Source: Orobanche coerulescens (taxonomy: Eukaryota; Streptophyta; Magnoliopsida; Lamiales; Orobanchaceae). From it: DNA of 64,000 nt. Both the position numbers and the translations under genes were made by a program. The notes under the pieces were generated by a model that saw nothing but the letters and a program-made list of their open reading frames with translations, did not search any database and was not told where the DNA came from. Position 1 is the first letter of the stretch. Each line of letters starts with the position of its first letter. Below, piece after piece: positions 23,403 to 33,435 of this stretch. Location of the stretch: assembly GCA_033398695.1 (NCBI GenBank), contig CM065805.1, positions 165,269,787-165,333,786 of the forward strand. The letters are read 5' to 3'.

Positions 23403-26048
23403 ATGGCTGGAACGTCATCATCACATGGAGTGGGTACCAGTTCCGCCGCCACGACATCGACTGTCCGGGGAGGACCTTCTTCTGACTTCTACCTGGAGAC
23501 GGCCGCTGAGGCTATTCGGGCCGGAATTGACCCTGCTGAAATCGAGGCTTTATTTAATGAAGCCGACGTCGCTAAGGAAGCGGCTGCTGAAGACAGACGA
23601 TCGCAGATAGAGAGAGATCTGGCGATTAGGGCCTACTGGGAGCAGCATAGTGCTTTCGGACGGGCCTATAAGGCTTTTGCTGAGATTATGGAGAAGTTAG
23701 CCGGCCCGTCTCCGAGATTCGATTTCCGGGGATACTCGGTCGCCTACCCTTATCAGCTTCCCAAACGGTCGCAGTATCGGGCTGCGCAGCGATCTTTGTG
23801 GTCACTTGGCCAAATCCGGAGTTCGGCGACCAGGAAAGATCTGGCCGTTTGGAGGACGAGGTTCCATGTTCCTTCAGATGTGGATATATTCGCGCCGGCG
23901 GAGAATGAGCGAGCCGATCAGCCTCCGATGGGTATGGTCGCCATGAATGAGGCGATTATGGAGGTCGGGCTGCGCTTCCCTCTATCTTTTGCTGTCTCCC
24001 ACCTGCTGGCCGCTTGGAACGTGGCGCCACTTCAGATGACGTCGAACGCTTGGCTCCAGATAATCTGCACTCTCACTCTGTTCGGCGGTCACCGCCTGTA
24101 TCGCCTCCCATCGCCGTCGGAAATGAACCATTTGTTCAAGCTGACGGCTCAGAAAGGGTCGGTCGGAGGTTACCATATTCAGGGCCGATCTGGTCGGGTA
24201 ATTCTCGGAGTCCCGAACAAGGCGCGGGGCGATCCGACGAAGTGGTTCTAGGTCACCGGCGCGTTGAGGGCTTCTGCGAGCGACAATCCTTCGCGCGAGC
24301 TGGAGATCCCTACTGAGTTTCGGGAGAGGAATCCCGGTAAGGGTTTAGACTCTCCCTCCGTTTGGATGTGTTTTGAACTGATCTAATTTGATTTCGACTT
24401 TGCAGGTTTTCACATTCCGGCGGTCGAGGAGCTGCCCTTTGATTTCCTAGTTGTCTGGGAGCGGATACGGAGCTTGTCGGACGACGATCTTGATGCTAGC
24501 CGGATCAATAAGGAGAGCTGTTGGTTGTCGGCTCGGCTATTCCGCTTCCCGAGACATCTCTCGGTACCAGGTATGAGTTTCTGCGACCTTTACTTTCTAG
24601 GCGATCGCCTTACTTGAGGAAAATATCTAACTGTTGATCGATCGTCTTAACTGTAGAGGTTCGCTTTCCTCGCTTTCTGGAGGCCCCGCCGGAGATCGCC
24701 ATGTCGAATCCTGGAGTTCTGGGTCGTCTCCGCCATAAGAAGTCGTCTCGGGCCCCACCTGTTGCGCTGCCAATTGTTCCAGAGGCGGAGCCTCGCGTGG
24801 AGCCGATCGTGGCTGAGGAGGGAGTTCCGGAGGAGGGGATCCGAACGAATCGCAAAAGGCCGAGGTCGGAAGAAACTCCGATTTCTGCCCCTGTCAATGA
24901 GGTGCTGATCGCCGCGCCTCCGATCACCGTTATCCCTTCGGAGAATGAGCCGCCCTCTGCGGCTTTTATGCGAGAGATGGCGATCGCTGACGCTGAGACT
25001 CCTCGAGGGAAACCGTACTTCGGTCGCGACCCGAGGAAGTGAGAGGTAGATTGCAATTTTGGGTTGAAACTTGCAATTGCGTAGGAGTTGTGTTAACTTT
25101 GTTGTTTTGATGTAGGATCCGTCGCACAGATCCATCTTGCCCGCCGATGGTGTTGGATTTCTTAGCCAGCCGATCTCCTCGCCAGTCCTGTGACATCCCA
25201 CAATACGTCAGCAAGGCCGCCGCTCTACCGAAGGCACGGACGACCGATCTAGATGCGATCGCTCGTCGGCGATCGGGAGTACGATGCAGTTCTCGCCCTT
25301 TCTCTCAGACGGCGACCATGGTCATCCCAGTGCGCAGGAGTTTGAGGGGCGACCTTCCACTATTCGCCTGCAGGCGGATCTCGAGGCGGCTCGGAAAGAG
25401 AACGCCGAGTTCGCCGATAAGATCGTGGTAATGGATAAGGACTCTTTGGAGGCAGCCAAGCGGGCGAGCCAAGAGCTTGAGCTGGCGAGGAAGGAAACTG
25501 AGTTGTCTCGTTTGGCGGTTGACCGATTTCGGGACAAGATGCTGAATGCCGTCCGGGCGCAGAAGGTTGCTGAGGAGGAGGCCGATCGTCATAAGGTGAC
25601 GATCGCTCGGTTGACTAGCGAGCTGACGGAGTCGAGGGAGAAGGTAGCTGCAAGGGAGGCCGAGCTCCAAGGGTCGCAACAGGTGATGGCGGAGCTGAAA
25701 AGAGAGGTAGAGGCGACCAAGGCTGATCCCTTTCAAAACTTGGAGTTTGTCAGCGAGTTCGCCTATTATATGGCGTTCGCCGACTCGATCCGAGCAGCTA
25801 AGAAGGGAGGTTTGGAGGTCAGGCCTCTTGCTGAGAACTTCAAGGCGTATGCGTTGGAGCATCCTCTCCATCCTGCTTTCTCCTTGCCGATTTCGGATCT
25901 CTCGGAGCTTGGCGTGGATCTGAGCTGGTATCCGACTCCGGCGAACATCGTTCATCCTGACGATCCGGAGGACGGGGAGGTCGCTCGGGGCGGGAAGGAC
26001 CACGGAGTCGAGCCGACGGCCCAAGGCGGAGGCCAAAGCGGGGCCTGA
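23403..26048 (+). pseudogene. Antisense multi-exon gene of element B (Transposase_28-like)
   Basis: Four exons are readable with GT-AG borders: 23403-24336, 24406-24570, 24657-25038 and about 25114-26048. Exon 1 has the motif IRAGIDPAEIEALFNEADVA and the block GLRFPLSFAVSHLLAAWNVA with the pattern of the putative gypsy-type transposon domain (Transposase_28). Exon 2 encodes HIPAVEELPFDFLVVWERI. Exon 3 is Pro/Glu-rich with a basic RKRPRSEE. Exon 4 holds a long coiled coil (DLEAARKENAEFADKI to EVEATKAD) and a C-terminal ENFKAYALEHPLHPAF block. Lesions are one stop in exon 1 (24249-24251) and a frameshift near 25270. Extra antisense ORFs are known from Tat-lineage elements; their role is unknown. 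It has its own TATA box. Confidence 0.8.
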
Positions 26049-27275
26049 GGCTCTTCACTCTTGCTTGTTTGTTTTAGCTTTTTGTCTCGTAGCTTTGTAG
26101 TTTTCTCTTTGTAGCATTTTGGCCTTCGGGCGACCATGTATTTTGATCCTTCAAGCAAGTAAATCAATGTTTGATTTTCTGATTTATCACTAGAATGATT
26201 GTTATTTTTGAGTCTTTGTTTGACTTTGTACAAATGTGTGAGGAGAGATCGTTGCGTGTGTAGTTCCAAATGAATTGATAAACTCATAAAGATAACTTTT
26301 ACAAAAATTTCGATCACTTGCACAACATCTGAAAAATGGCGATCTCCGTATGTGCTGAATTGGGACGATCGTCGTTTAGGTAGTCCGCACTCTTCCCCCT
26401 TGTTTTTATTCACTTAGTGAAAGTAAGGGGATGAAAATAATTCGTTGAGTGAGCGGTCTTCAACTTTGTCGAATCCTCGAGGACGGTCGTCCGTCTTGAG
26501 GAACCGTACACGATCGCGGAGTTCGATGGACCGACTCCCTGATCATGTCTTGTGCGCGAATGACATTGTCTGTCTCGTGACTCATTTTATTGTGAGGGTC
26601 CTCTGTTAGGCTGCGCCTCGCCTCGTATTTAAACGAAGGGCGTGTGGTCTTGGTCTAGAGGAGTCCTTGCGCGGGGCAGCGTTGGATGATTCAACTCCAT
26701 GCCCGCGGATTGTTAGCTCTGCTTCCACCTCGGGTCGCCATGACGATGGCGACCCTCGACGGTGTACGTTGAGACGGGGGTAGTGACGCGTCGCATTGTC
26801 CGGTTTCACCACGTTAAATGATGAACCTTTGAGGGCGGGAGATCGTGTCCACTGATTAATTTTGGAGGGCCCTCAGACTACGCCGGCCTCGTATTTAAAC
26901 GAAGGGCGGGCGATCTTGGCCCAAAGGGACCTTGCATGGCCTAAGCAGTCGGTTCCATCGACCACCAGGACCATGGCTGCACTCTTCTACCTTGGATCGT
27001 CATATAGATGCCGACCTTCGACGGTGTACGTTGTGCGGGGGAGGCAATCTCGTGCCTTAGTCCATCATGTTAGATGGTGAACTGTAGATGGAGAGCGAGT
27101 CCTCCAGTTTCCTAAATAAGGATGGAGATCGGGAAGACTTCCGAGGTTCCCTTCTCTTGATTGAAGCATGTAGAGACGGTCGCCGAGGTTGATCTAGGGG
27201 TTGGCTCGTATGAGCTTCCCAACCTGTTTGTGTTCGACTCGGACGATCGTGTATAGAGATTGGTAAGGGCTTCGG
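26049..27275. other. Non-coding interval where pol would be expected in element B
   Basis: Between the antisense gene and gag there is only ~1.2 kb, too short for pol, and no RT, integrase or protease motif is seen in any frame. It begins with the 3' UTR of the antisense gene (T-rich, tgttttagctttttgtctc) and contains a ~270-bp tandem duplication. Confidence 0.75.
26588..27085. repeat. Imperfect tandem duplication, ~270-bp period
   Basis: Two units share ordered blocks: gagggYcctc, cctcgtatttaaacgaaggg, ggtcgYcat, cgaccYtcgacggtgtacgtt and tagatggtgaac/aaatgatgaac. The sequences between blocks have diverged. Tandem repeats in this part of Tat/Ogre elements are a recognised source of satellite DNA. 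Confidence 0.8.
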
Positions 27276-28812
27276 CTAAGCCAATAAGTTGTCCAACTTG
27301 CCCTTCTCGAACAATCTCCAGAGCTGTTTGAGGAGGTCGCGGCATTGGTTGGTGCTGTGGCCGGGACTCTTATGGTAGGCACAATATTGATTGTTGTCCA
27401 GGTGATCGTGGTCCCTTATTGCCTTTGGCTTGTTTAGCGGTTCGTGCCCCTTGATGGCAGAAAATGTGGGCCAGAGTTCGGTTGAACGTATGGAGGAGAT
27501 GGGCTTCCATGTCCTCGAAGGCCTTGAGATCTCCGGGTGGCTTGGCGATCGCTTTCTTTGATTTGTCGATCGCCTTCTTTCGGGCAGGAGTTGGCGCTTC
27601 TTCGCCTTGGTGGAAGGTGAGTAGCCTTTGCCTGGCCAGAAAGTCGGCAGCCTTAGCGCGGAAGATCGCGTAGGTTGGGGGAATATCCTTGGTGAGATGT
27701 CTAAACATTGGTGAATGACCATAGAATCCCCCCAGGACCGAAAAGAGAGTGAGCTCGTCACTGACGGGTTCGCCGGTGAGGATGATTTCGTCTACTCAGT
27801 CGATGTAATCTGCGTCGGTTTCATCTTTCCCTTGCCTGATTTTCATCACGCGGTGGGGGCCTTCTTGTATGGCGACCTTGGTGGCGAAGTATGACGTGAA
27901 GTCATTCGCCAGTTTCTCAAAGGAGATGATCGATCGTGGTGGTAGTGAGGCGTACCACCTATGGGCCAGCTCGCCCAATGTTAACGGGAAGATCCGGCAT
28001 TTGGTTGCGTCAGATGCCCCACACCTAGTCATGTAGATTCGGAATTTACTTAGGTGGGTTTCGGGGTCCGATCTCCCTTCATACAGAGGTGTTTTGGGAG
28101 GAGAGATCGTTGGTTGCACGGGGGCAAGCTCGATGTGGACCGTGAGTGGCTCGGTCGTCCCGGCGATCTTTCTGCTGGCGCTTGCCCCAGTGTCCAAAAG
28201 TGCTTTCAGCTCGTCGAGCTGGCGTTGTATAGCGTCCATCGCCGTGGCCTGGCTGCTTGCGGCTCGGCGCTCGGAGCGGGAGCCGAGGCGATCGAGTACT
28301 GATCCCCTGGCGATCGGGACGGGAGTCAGACGGCTGACCTGCGTTCGGCTGTGAGTTGGGTAGGCCGAACTCCTGGTGACGGATTCGGATTCCGTATTTT
28401 CGTGGTTGGAACCAGAATGCCCCGGTCGCCAGGATGGATCGCACCCCAAGCGATTGAATACGGATCCGTCCGGTCGTGCGAGAGCCTTTTCTCGCGAATT
28501 GGGGCTTTCTAACGATCGCTCGCCCAGTAGCCCGTTGAACTTCCGTTTTCCCATGCGGCGGACGATCGAGGGAGTTATTGTGGGCGATGCGCATGCTCTT
28601 CGTCGCTCCTCTAGGATTGCCATAGCCTCCTCGACCTGTTCCTCGGTTTGGAACTGGTCGAGTGAGAGGTTGGGGCCATCTCTCAGGTGCGGGATCGAGA
28701 GTCTCGCGTTGCCGCGGCTTCCCCCGGTCGTCGGCTGGGGTTCGGATTGAGCTGGGATATGGTGTCCGGCGGTTCGGAGAGTGGCTTTCTTCGATGTACC
28801 GGCGGATGTCAT
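27276..28812 (-). pseudogene. Element B gag (Tat-like)
   Basis: ATG at 28810-28812. The N-terminal ~230 residues are low-complexity with a Glu-rich helix (QTEEQVEEAMAILEERRR). The capsid-like core follows: PLYEGRSDPETHLSKFRIYM, TLGELAHRWYASLPPRSI and FATKVAIQ are the signatures of Gypsy retrotransposon gag. After a stop at about 27797 and a frameshift near 27400 comes the Tat-type zinc knuckle CAYHKSPGHSTNQC and the tail LFEKGKLDNLLA. It should form the capsid when intact. It is read in the sense orientation of the element, opposite to the antisense gene. Confidence 0.88.
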
Positions 28813-28939
28813 GATTCTGAAGGTTTTCTTTGAAGCGCAGTGAGTGTCACTTCAAGTATATGCCTCGAGAACAGTGAGTGTTCTTCGGGACGGTAGGAAT
28901 GAAAAATGAAGGTATAGATCCCCTTCCTCTAGCGCCAAT

Positions 28940-30051
28940 TGTTGCTACCCAAAATATTATCCGGAGATAGATATTGCTGGAATGGATGGATAGCAAACAA
29001 ATGCGAGAACACTTCCGTGAGAAAGGTAAATAACACAAGATTTGCCGAGGTTGTTAGTCCCGGGCTTGAATGGTCTCGCGAGATATTATTAATACTAATA
29101 TTCGGGGATACAAGTACTAATGTAAGAATACAATTACAATGAGTGTAAAGATTCTTGTTATCTTAGATAGTGAGCGTGTAAATTGCCGGAAGAACCAGAT
29201 GTGATGCTCTGTGAGTTCTTGTAACAAAGGAGATGAACAGTCGCGGCGGTGAGAGATCGACAGTCTCTCACGGCGAGTAGTAGCTGGAAGCTTGAGCTCA
29301 TGGGCTTATGAATCTCTTGGAATCTGCCTTGTGGAGACTCCTTGCCTCTGCCGATCGTCTTCTGGATGAGAGATTCTGAGAGAGAAATCCTGAGGTAGAT
29401 TCCGGCGAGAAATCTAGGAGCTTGATGATATGTATCTTCTTCTTTCTGTGAATGAATTCGGAATGTAGGTGAATGAATTGGGAACCTTTTTCCAGTAGGA
29501 GGAGGTTCTCTATTTATAGGACTCGGATATGTCGGGCGATCGCCTTTTCTGTATTATAATAATCGGGCGATCGTCTTTTAGCACATGGGCTTGTTCCCTT
29601 AAAGTCTGCATTCGCTGGCGGCACTGCGATGGCCCAACGGAGCTGCCGCCGCGTCCTGAGTCGCTGTCACGGGCGCTCCCACTTCGTTACTTTCGGCGGA
29701 CTTGTCGGTAGGTAAAGTCGTCCCAGTCAGAGACAGGTGTTGGTGGTCAATGATCCGTGAAACGCGGATCTTGTCTCGGGTCTGCACATGGGTGCTGTTC
29801 TGAGATCCAGTCTTCGTAGACTTTACCGGGCGATCGTCTCTGTTCGGGGCGTAGGCCGATTGTCCTTAGCCGGACACTAGAGTCGATCTCCAGATGCCAA
29901 AGGGCGATCGCCTTGGGATTCGATCGCTAGGTAACTGATGGTGGTCTGGTATCTTCGATTAGGCGAGCTAGCCATAGTTTGACTGGGGTTGACTCGGTCG
30001 CTCGGCCTTATAGTCGATCGCCTGTCGGGATGAATAAATCTTGACACAACA
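28940..30051 (-). repeat. Element B 5' LTR (high-coordinate copy) with PBS
   Basis: Same length as its partner. The minus strand continues from the LTR into TGGCGCTAGAGGAAGGG (28938-28922), the primer-binding site position. TATAAATA on the minus strand is at 29518-29511, with the CGATCG cluster at higher coordinates (29535-30025). Confidence 0.95.
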
Positions 30052-31444
30052 GTGCTCTCGTTGGTTCTCTTATCAACTACAAGATTGTTCTAAAATCTCG
30101 GAATGCCAAACCAAAACCGAAGGAAAGATCAATAGCCATGAAGGCTAAGATCTCGAGATCTAGAAAGGAAGAAATCCCGGTGGACGAAAGCGATGAAGAA
30201 TCGGCATATTTGCCAAGAATATTAATAAGTTCCAACACTTATTAAACCGGAGGAAGCAGGACATCCAAAAGGGCGAATCTAAGAAATTCGACAACACTTG
30301 TCGATTATGTGGCAAACTAGGCCACTTTGCTAAAAATTGTCGGGTAAAACCCAAGGAAGTTTTAGTTGCAACATGGAGCGATGAAGATCCTGATGAAGAT
30401 TTCATGAATCAAAATAATCTCGCGCTCATGGTCCGGAGTTCATTCGACGATAGCGACGTCGAAAGTCAAGTAAGTAATTCTTACGACGAACTTTTGAAGC
30501 ATTCGAGTTATTACATACCGATTATCAAAATGCTTTAAATGAGATGAAATCCCTCAAATCTAAATATAAATCTTTGGAAATTGAAAATTCCAAAATTCTT
30601 GAGAAGAAAAAATCTATTGTGATTGATAATTCAAAATGCGTTGAAAACGAAAATACGTTAAAGAATGATCTTATTAAAATTCAAACCGAGCTCAAAAAAT
30701 TAATGAAGAAATTTTCTCTCGGAAATGAGAAATTTGAAAATATGCTCTCGGTTCAAAAATACATGTTAAATAAAGAGGGGTTAGGATTCAAACCACGTTT
30801 TAAAATTGAATCCGTAAATTTCAAAATACCCCGGTGTGAAAAATGTTTGAAAATTGGGCACCATATTTCAAACTGTAAGAGCTCAAGACGGACGATTAAA
30901 GTTAAGAAAATTTAGGTTCCTAAAGGAAACATTATTTCAAACATCGTCTACGTCTCGAAAGAAAAACCAACTTTTGGCTGGATCCCCAAAAATTAATTTT
31001 TGATATTTATAAAGGGGGAGATAATATTTTCAGGGGGAGATATCCCTTATTTTATATATTCATGCATATTTTTTTTATATTCAAATTGGTATCCTTTATA
31101 TTTTTTTACACTTTTTGCTGAATACAAAAAGGGGGAGAAGAAGTTGAATCGGATAAAAGCGTCATGGAAGATATGACGAGAAAAATAAAAAGTAAAAAGG
31201 AGGAGAAAATAATAAAAATCAAAGAAGTCGAAAAGAAGAAGAAAGCATACAAAAAGAGAGAGAAACGAAGGAGTCGAAAAATACAAAATGAAGTAGTCAA
31301 AAATGACAGAAAAAGAAAAAGGATTGGAGAAACTAACGAAACGATCAAAGCCAAAAACTTTGAAACGTACATATACATATAATTTTATTTTGCAGGTTTT
31401 ATCCAATTCAAGAGTTGTTTTTTAATCATCAAAAATGGGGAGAT

Positions 31445-32625
31445 TGTTGGAATATTTATTCCACATATTAATAAATAGTGTTTTCATGATTAAGTTGCTA
31501 AACAAAACAAAATAACAAAGAGGCGATGCAAAACGACGAAGGAATCGAAAACGCAAAAAGGTGGACAAAATACAAAGCTAGCGCACGCTAGATATACAGG
31601 TTAGCGCACGCTAACGGGTCCCGGCTGCAGATCAGACGAGTTCGAAGTAACCTGAAGTGAAGTTACCTGATAAGGATAGCGCACGCTACACTTAAGGATT
31701 AACGCACGCTATCGAGCCAATATTACCGTTGTGAAGAGATTCAAACACAGAATGACGTATGCACTGAAGTAAGCTTAGCGCACGCAAGAGATGATATTTA
31801 GTGCACGCTAAATATCAGTTTGAATCAAGTCAATCAATCCGTTGGGGAGAATCTGCTACAAGTCAAAAAATATTAACGGATATATGACGCATGCAATGAT
31901 GCATGATTAGCGCACGCTACAAGAAAGAGTTAGCGCACGCTAACTGTGAAGCACAGAAGCCACTGGACTGAAACTAGAAGACGTTAACGTACGTAACATG
32001 CAGATCATAACGTACACTAAGGCAAAAACATGCGATAGCGCATGCTAAGGAAGTCAGCCTAACGCACGCTAAATAACAACTGGCAGTAACGGTTAGTTTG
32101 TGGAAGAAGGCTATAAATACCAAATGAGTTGGTATCATTCCACACAACAACATTGAGCAATTCATATACACTTGAGATATCATTCTAAACATTATAGTTG
32201 TTGTTCTTGAGCTTAAATTAGAGTGATTGAGTGTTATACACAAAATCATACACGAGTGAGAAAAAGAAAAGATACGATTGGATTCGGTGTTATTAGGATC
32301 AAGGATCCCGCATTGTTAGAATCACAATTGCTATCTTAGTGAGGTCTATCTAGTACTAATAGAAAGCTAGAGTGGTTGATTCCTTATCTAATAGAAAAGG
32401 AAAAACGGTTTTACTCGGACCGATAGAAGACGAGCTTGTAACGGTAATCCCTCGACTGATAGAAGAGAGGTGCAGAGGTTTTGATCTTGAACCTATAGAA
32501 AAAGATACATCGAGAGAGGACGTAGGCACGTTTGGCTGAATCTCTATAAATTCGTGTGCCATTTATTTTCCGCACTTTATTTACGCTTCCGCACAAACGG
32601 CGCATATACCGATATTACTATAACA
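31445..32625 (+). repeat. D1 3' LTR
   Basis: Preceded by the polypurine tract aaaatggggagat and followed by the GTTGT duplication. It repeats the TAGCGCACGCTA cluster (31577-32070) and the TATAAATA box (32112-32119). Confidence 0.95.
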
Positions 32626-32630
32626 GTTGT

Positions 32631-32855
32631 TACACGTGTGGTCAGAAAGGCCATATCATGAGGAATTGTCCTAAGCAGCAGCAGGGAGAGAGACCAAACC
32701 ACCAGGGTCAACCCCAGCCACTGAGAGCAATACAAGGACAGCCGCAACTGCCGCCACCACCTAAACAATAGAATCAGAATGCTAGGTCATATGTCATCAA
32801 TCAGAAGCAACCCGAGAAGGATAAGGGTAACTTGGCAGGTATGGGCGAACTTCTT
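32631..32855 (+). pseudogene. Chromovirus gag fragment, second zinc knuckle
   Basis: Continues the gag of 19745-19929 after the D1 insertion: CGQKGHIMRNCPKQQQ, then a Gln/Pro-rich tail and [15 protein letters not shown], which leads toward the protease in intact elements. One stop interrupts the tail at 32769-32771. The sequence breaks at ~32855 where strand orientation flips. Confidence 0.85.
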
Positions 32856-33044
32856 AACCTACCTAATTGCGATTGAGTCTTACGACTCAAGGCATCTCCT
32901 ACCACATTAGCCTTTCCGGGGTGATAGTTAATACCACAATCATAATCCTTTACCAATTCGAGCCATGTTCTCTGTCTCATGTTCAAGTCCTTTTGCTCGA
33001 AAAAGTACTTTAAACTCTTGTGATCAGTGAAAATTTCACATCTT
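32856..33044 (-). pseudogene. Inverted Gypsy RNase H fragment
   Basis: Minus-strand translation reads [34 protein letters not shown] and [15 protein letters not shown], all diagnostic of Gypsy RNase H. It lies between plus-strand gag and plus-strand integrase pieces, so it was inverted by a rearrangement that also removed protease, RT and most of integrase. Confidence 0.88.
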
Positions 33045-33425
33045 AGGCCACGTTTTATAGGGCCATACAAGATTCTTGAGAGGATCGGCCCAGTTGCTTA
33101 TAGGTTGGCTAGGCCACCTAGTCTTGGGAATGTTCACAATGTTTTCCATGTTTCTCAATTGAGGAAGTATGTATTTGATCCCAAGCATCTGATTCATCAG
33201 AGTGACATAGTTCTTAGTCACGATACGAGTTATGTAGAGAGGCCTGAAGCTATTCTAGACCAGAAAGTTCAAGAACTTAGGAATAAGTCGATTCCTTTGG
33301 TGAAAGTATTATGGAGTCACCACGGTCAGGAAGAAGCTACGTGGGAACTCGAAATCAAGATGAGGAAGAAATACCCAGAAATTTTTGATAAGGTATGTAA
33401 ATTCCGGGACGAAATTTCTTGTTAG
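33045..33425 (+). pseudogene. Chromovirus integrase end with chromodomain-like tail
   Basis: Contains [20 protein letters not shown] and LGNVHNVFHVSQLRKYV (the GPY/F module of Gypsy integrase), followed by VLWSHHGQEEATWELE, the core of the chromodomain-type tail. The reading frame is open to the stop near 33425 but lacks the catalytic DDE part. The tail is thought to guide integration into heterochromatin. Confidence 0.88.
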
Positions 33426-33435
33426 AGGGATAGGA

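Larger units (their letters stand above)
21766..30051 (-). mobile_element. Tat-like Gypsy element B: gag plus antisense gene, no pol
   Basis: Both LTRs are 1112 bp (21766-22877; 28940-30051) and nearly identical; the duplication GTGCT is perfect (21761-21765; 30052-30056). Orientation is minus: next to the high-coordinate LTR the minus strand reads ATTGGCGCTAGAGGAAGGGG, a Tat-type PBS, and next to the low-coordinate LTR it has the polypurine tract GAGCTGGGGGGCAAT. Gag is at 27276-28812 in the sense direction. A multi-exon gene runs antisense at 23403-26048. No protease, RT or integrase is present, so mobility needs a helper element. It is inserted in D1 gag. Confidence 0.92.
21166..30996 (+). 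pseudogene. D1 gag, split by element B and decayed
   Basis: The N-terminal part (ATG at 21166) has the Copia gag pattern: FFDGSNFMTWKKKM, YCALNPEEHNRI, EIWKMLEVTHEGTSQVKETK and LHEYELFQMKDDESI. The C-terminal part after the insertion (from 30052) contains the knuckle CRLCGKLGHFAKNC (~30300-30342), a Lys/Glu-rich coiled coil (30544-30770), a second CEKCLKIGHHISNC knuckle-like block (about 30835-30876) and a VPKG/GWIPKN tail with the stop at 30994-30996. Lesions: two stop codons near 21685 and 21703, a stop at 30912-30914, and two frameshifts (about 30205 and 30500). The protein would form the nucleocapsid; no pol follows it. Confidence 0.88.
19930..32625 (+). mobile_element. Copia family D, copy D1: complete gag-only element
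   Basis: Both LTRs (1180 and 1181 bp), PBS, polypurine tract and a perfect 5-bp duplication GTTGT (19925-19929; 32626-32630) are present. The insertion point is in a chromovirus gag codon series, so the empty site can be read directly. After removing the nested element B the length is ~4.4 kb. Only gag is encoded; no protease, integrase, RT or RNase H fragment is seen between gag (ending 30996) and the polypurine tract (about 31430-31444). This layout matches the TR-GAG class of non-autonomous elements. Confidence 0.92.

Noticed and set aside
25305..26036. 243-codon minus-strand ORF in element B
   Set aside because: Mirror frame of the coiled-coil exon of the antisense gene; no domain, and GC-rich codons make the opposite strand open by chance.
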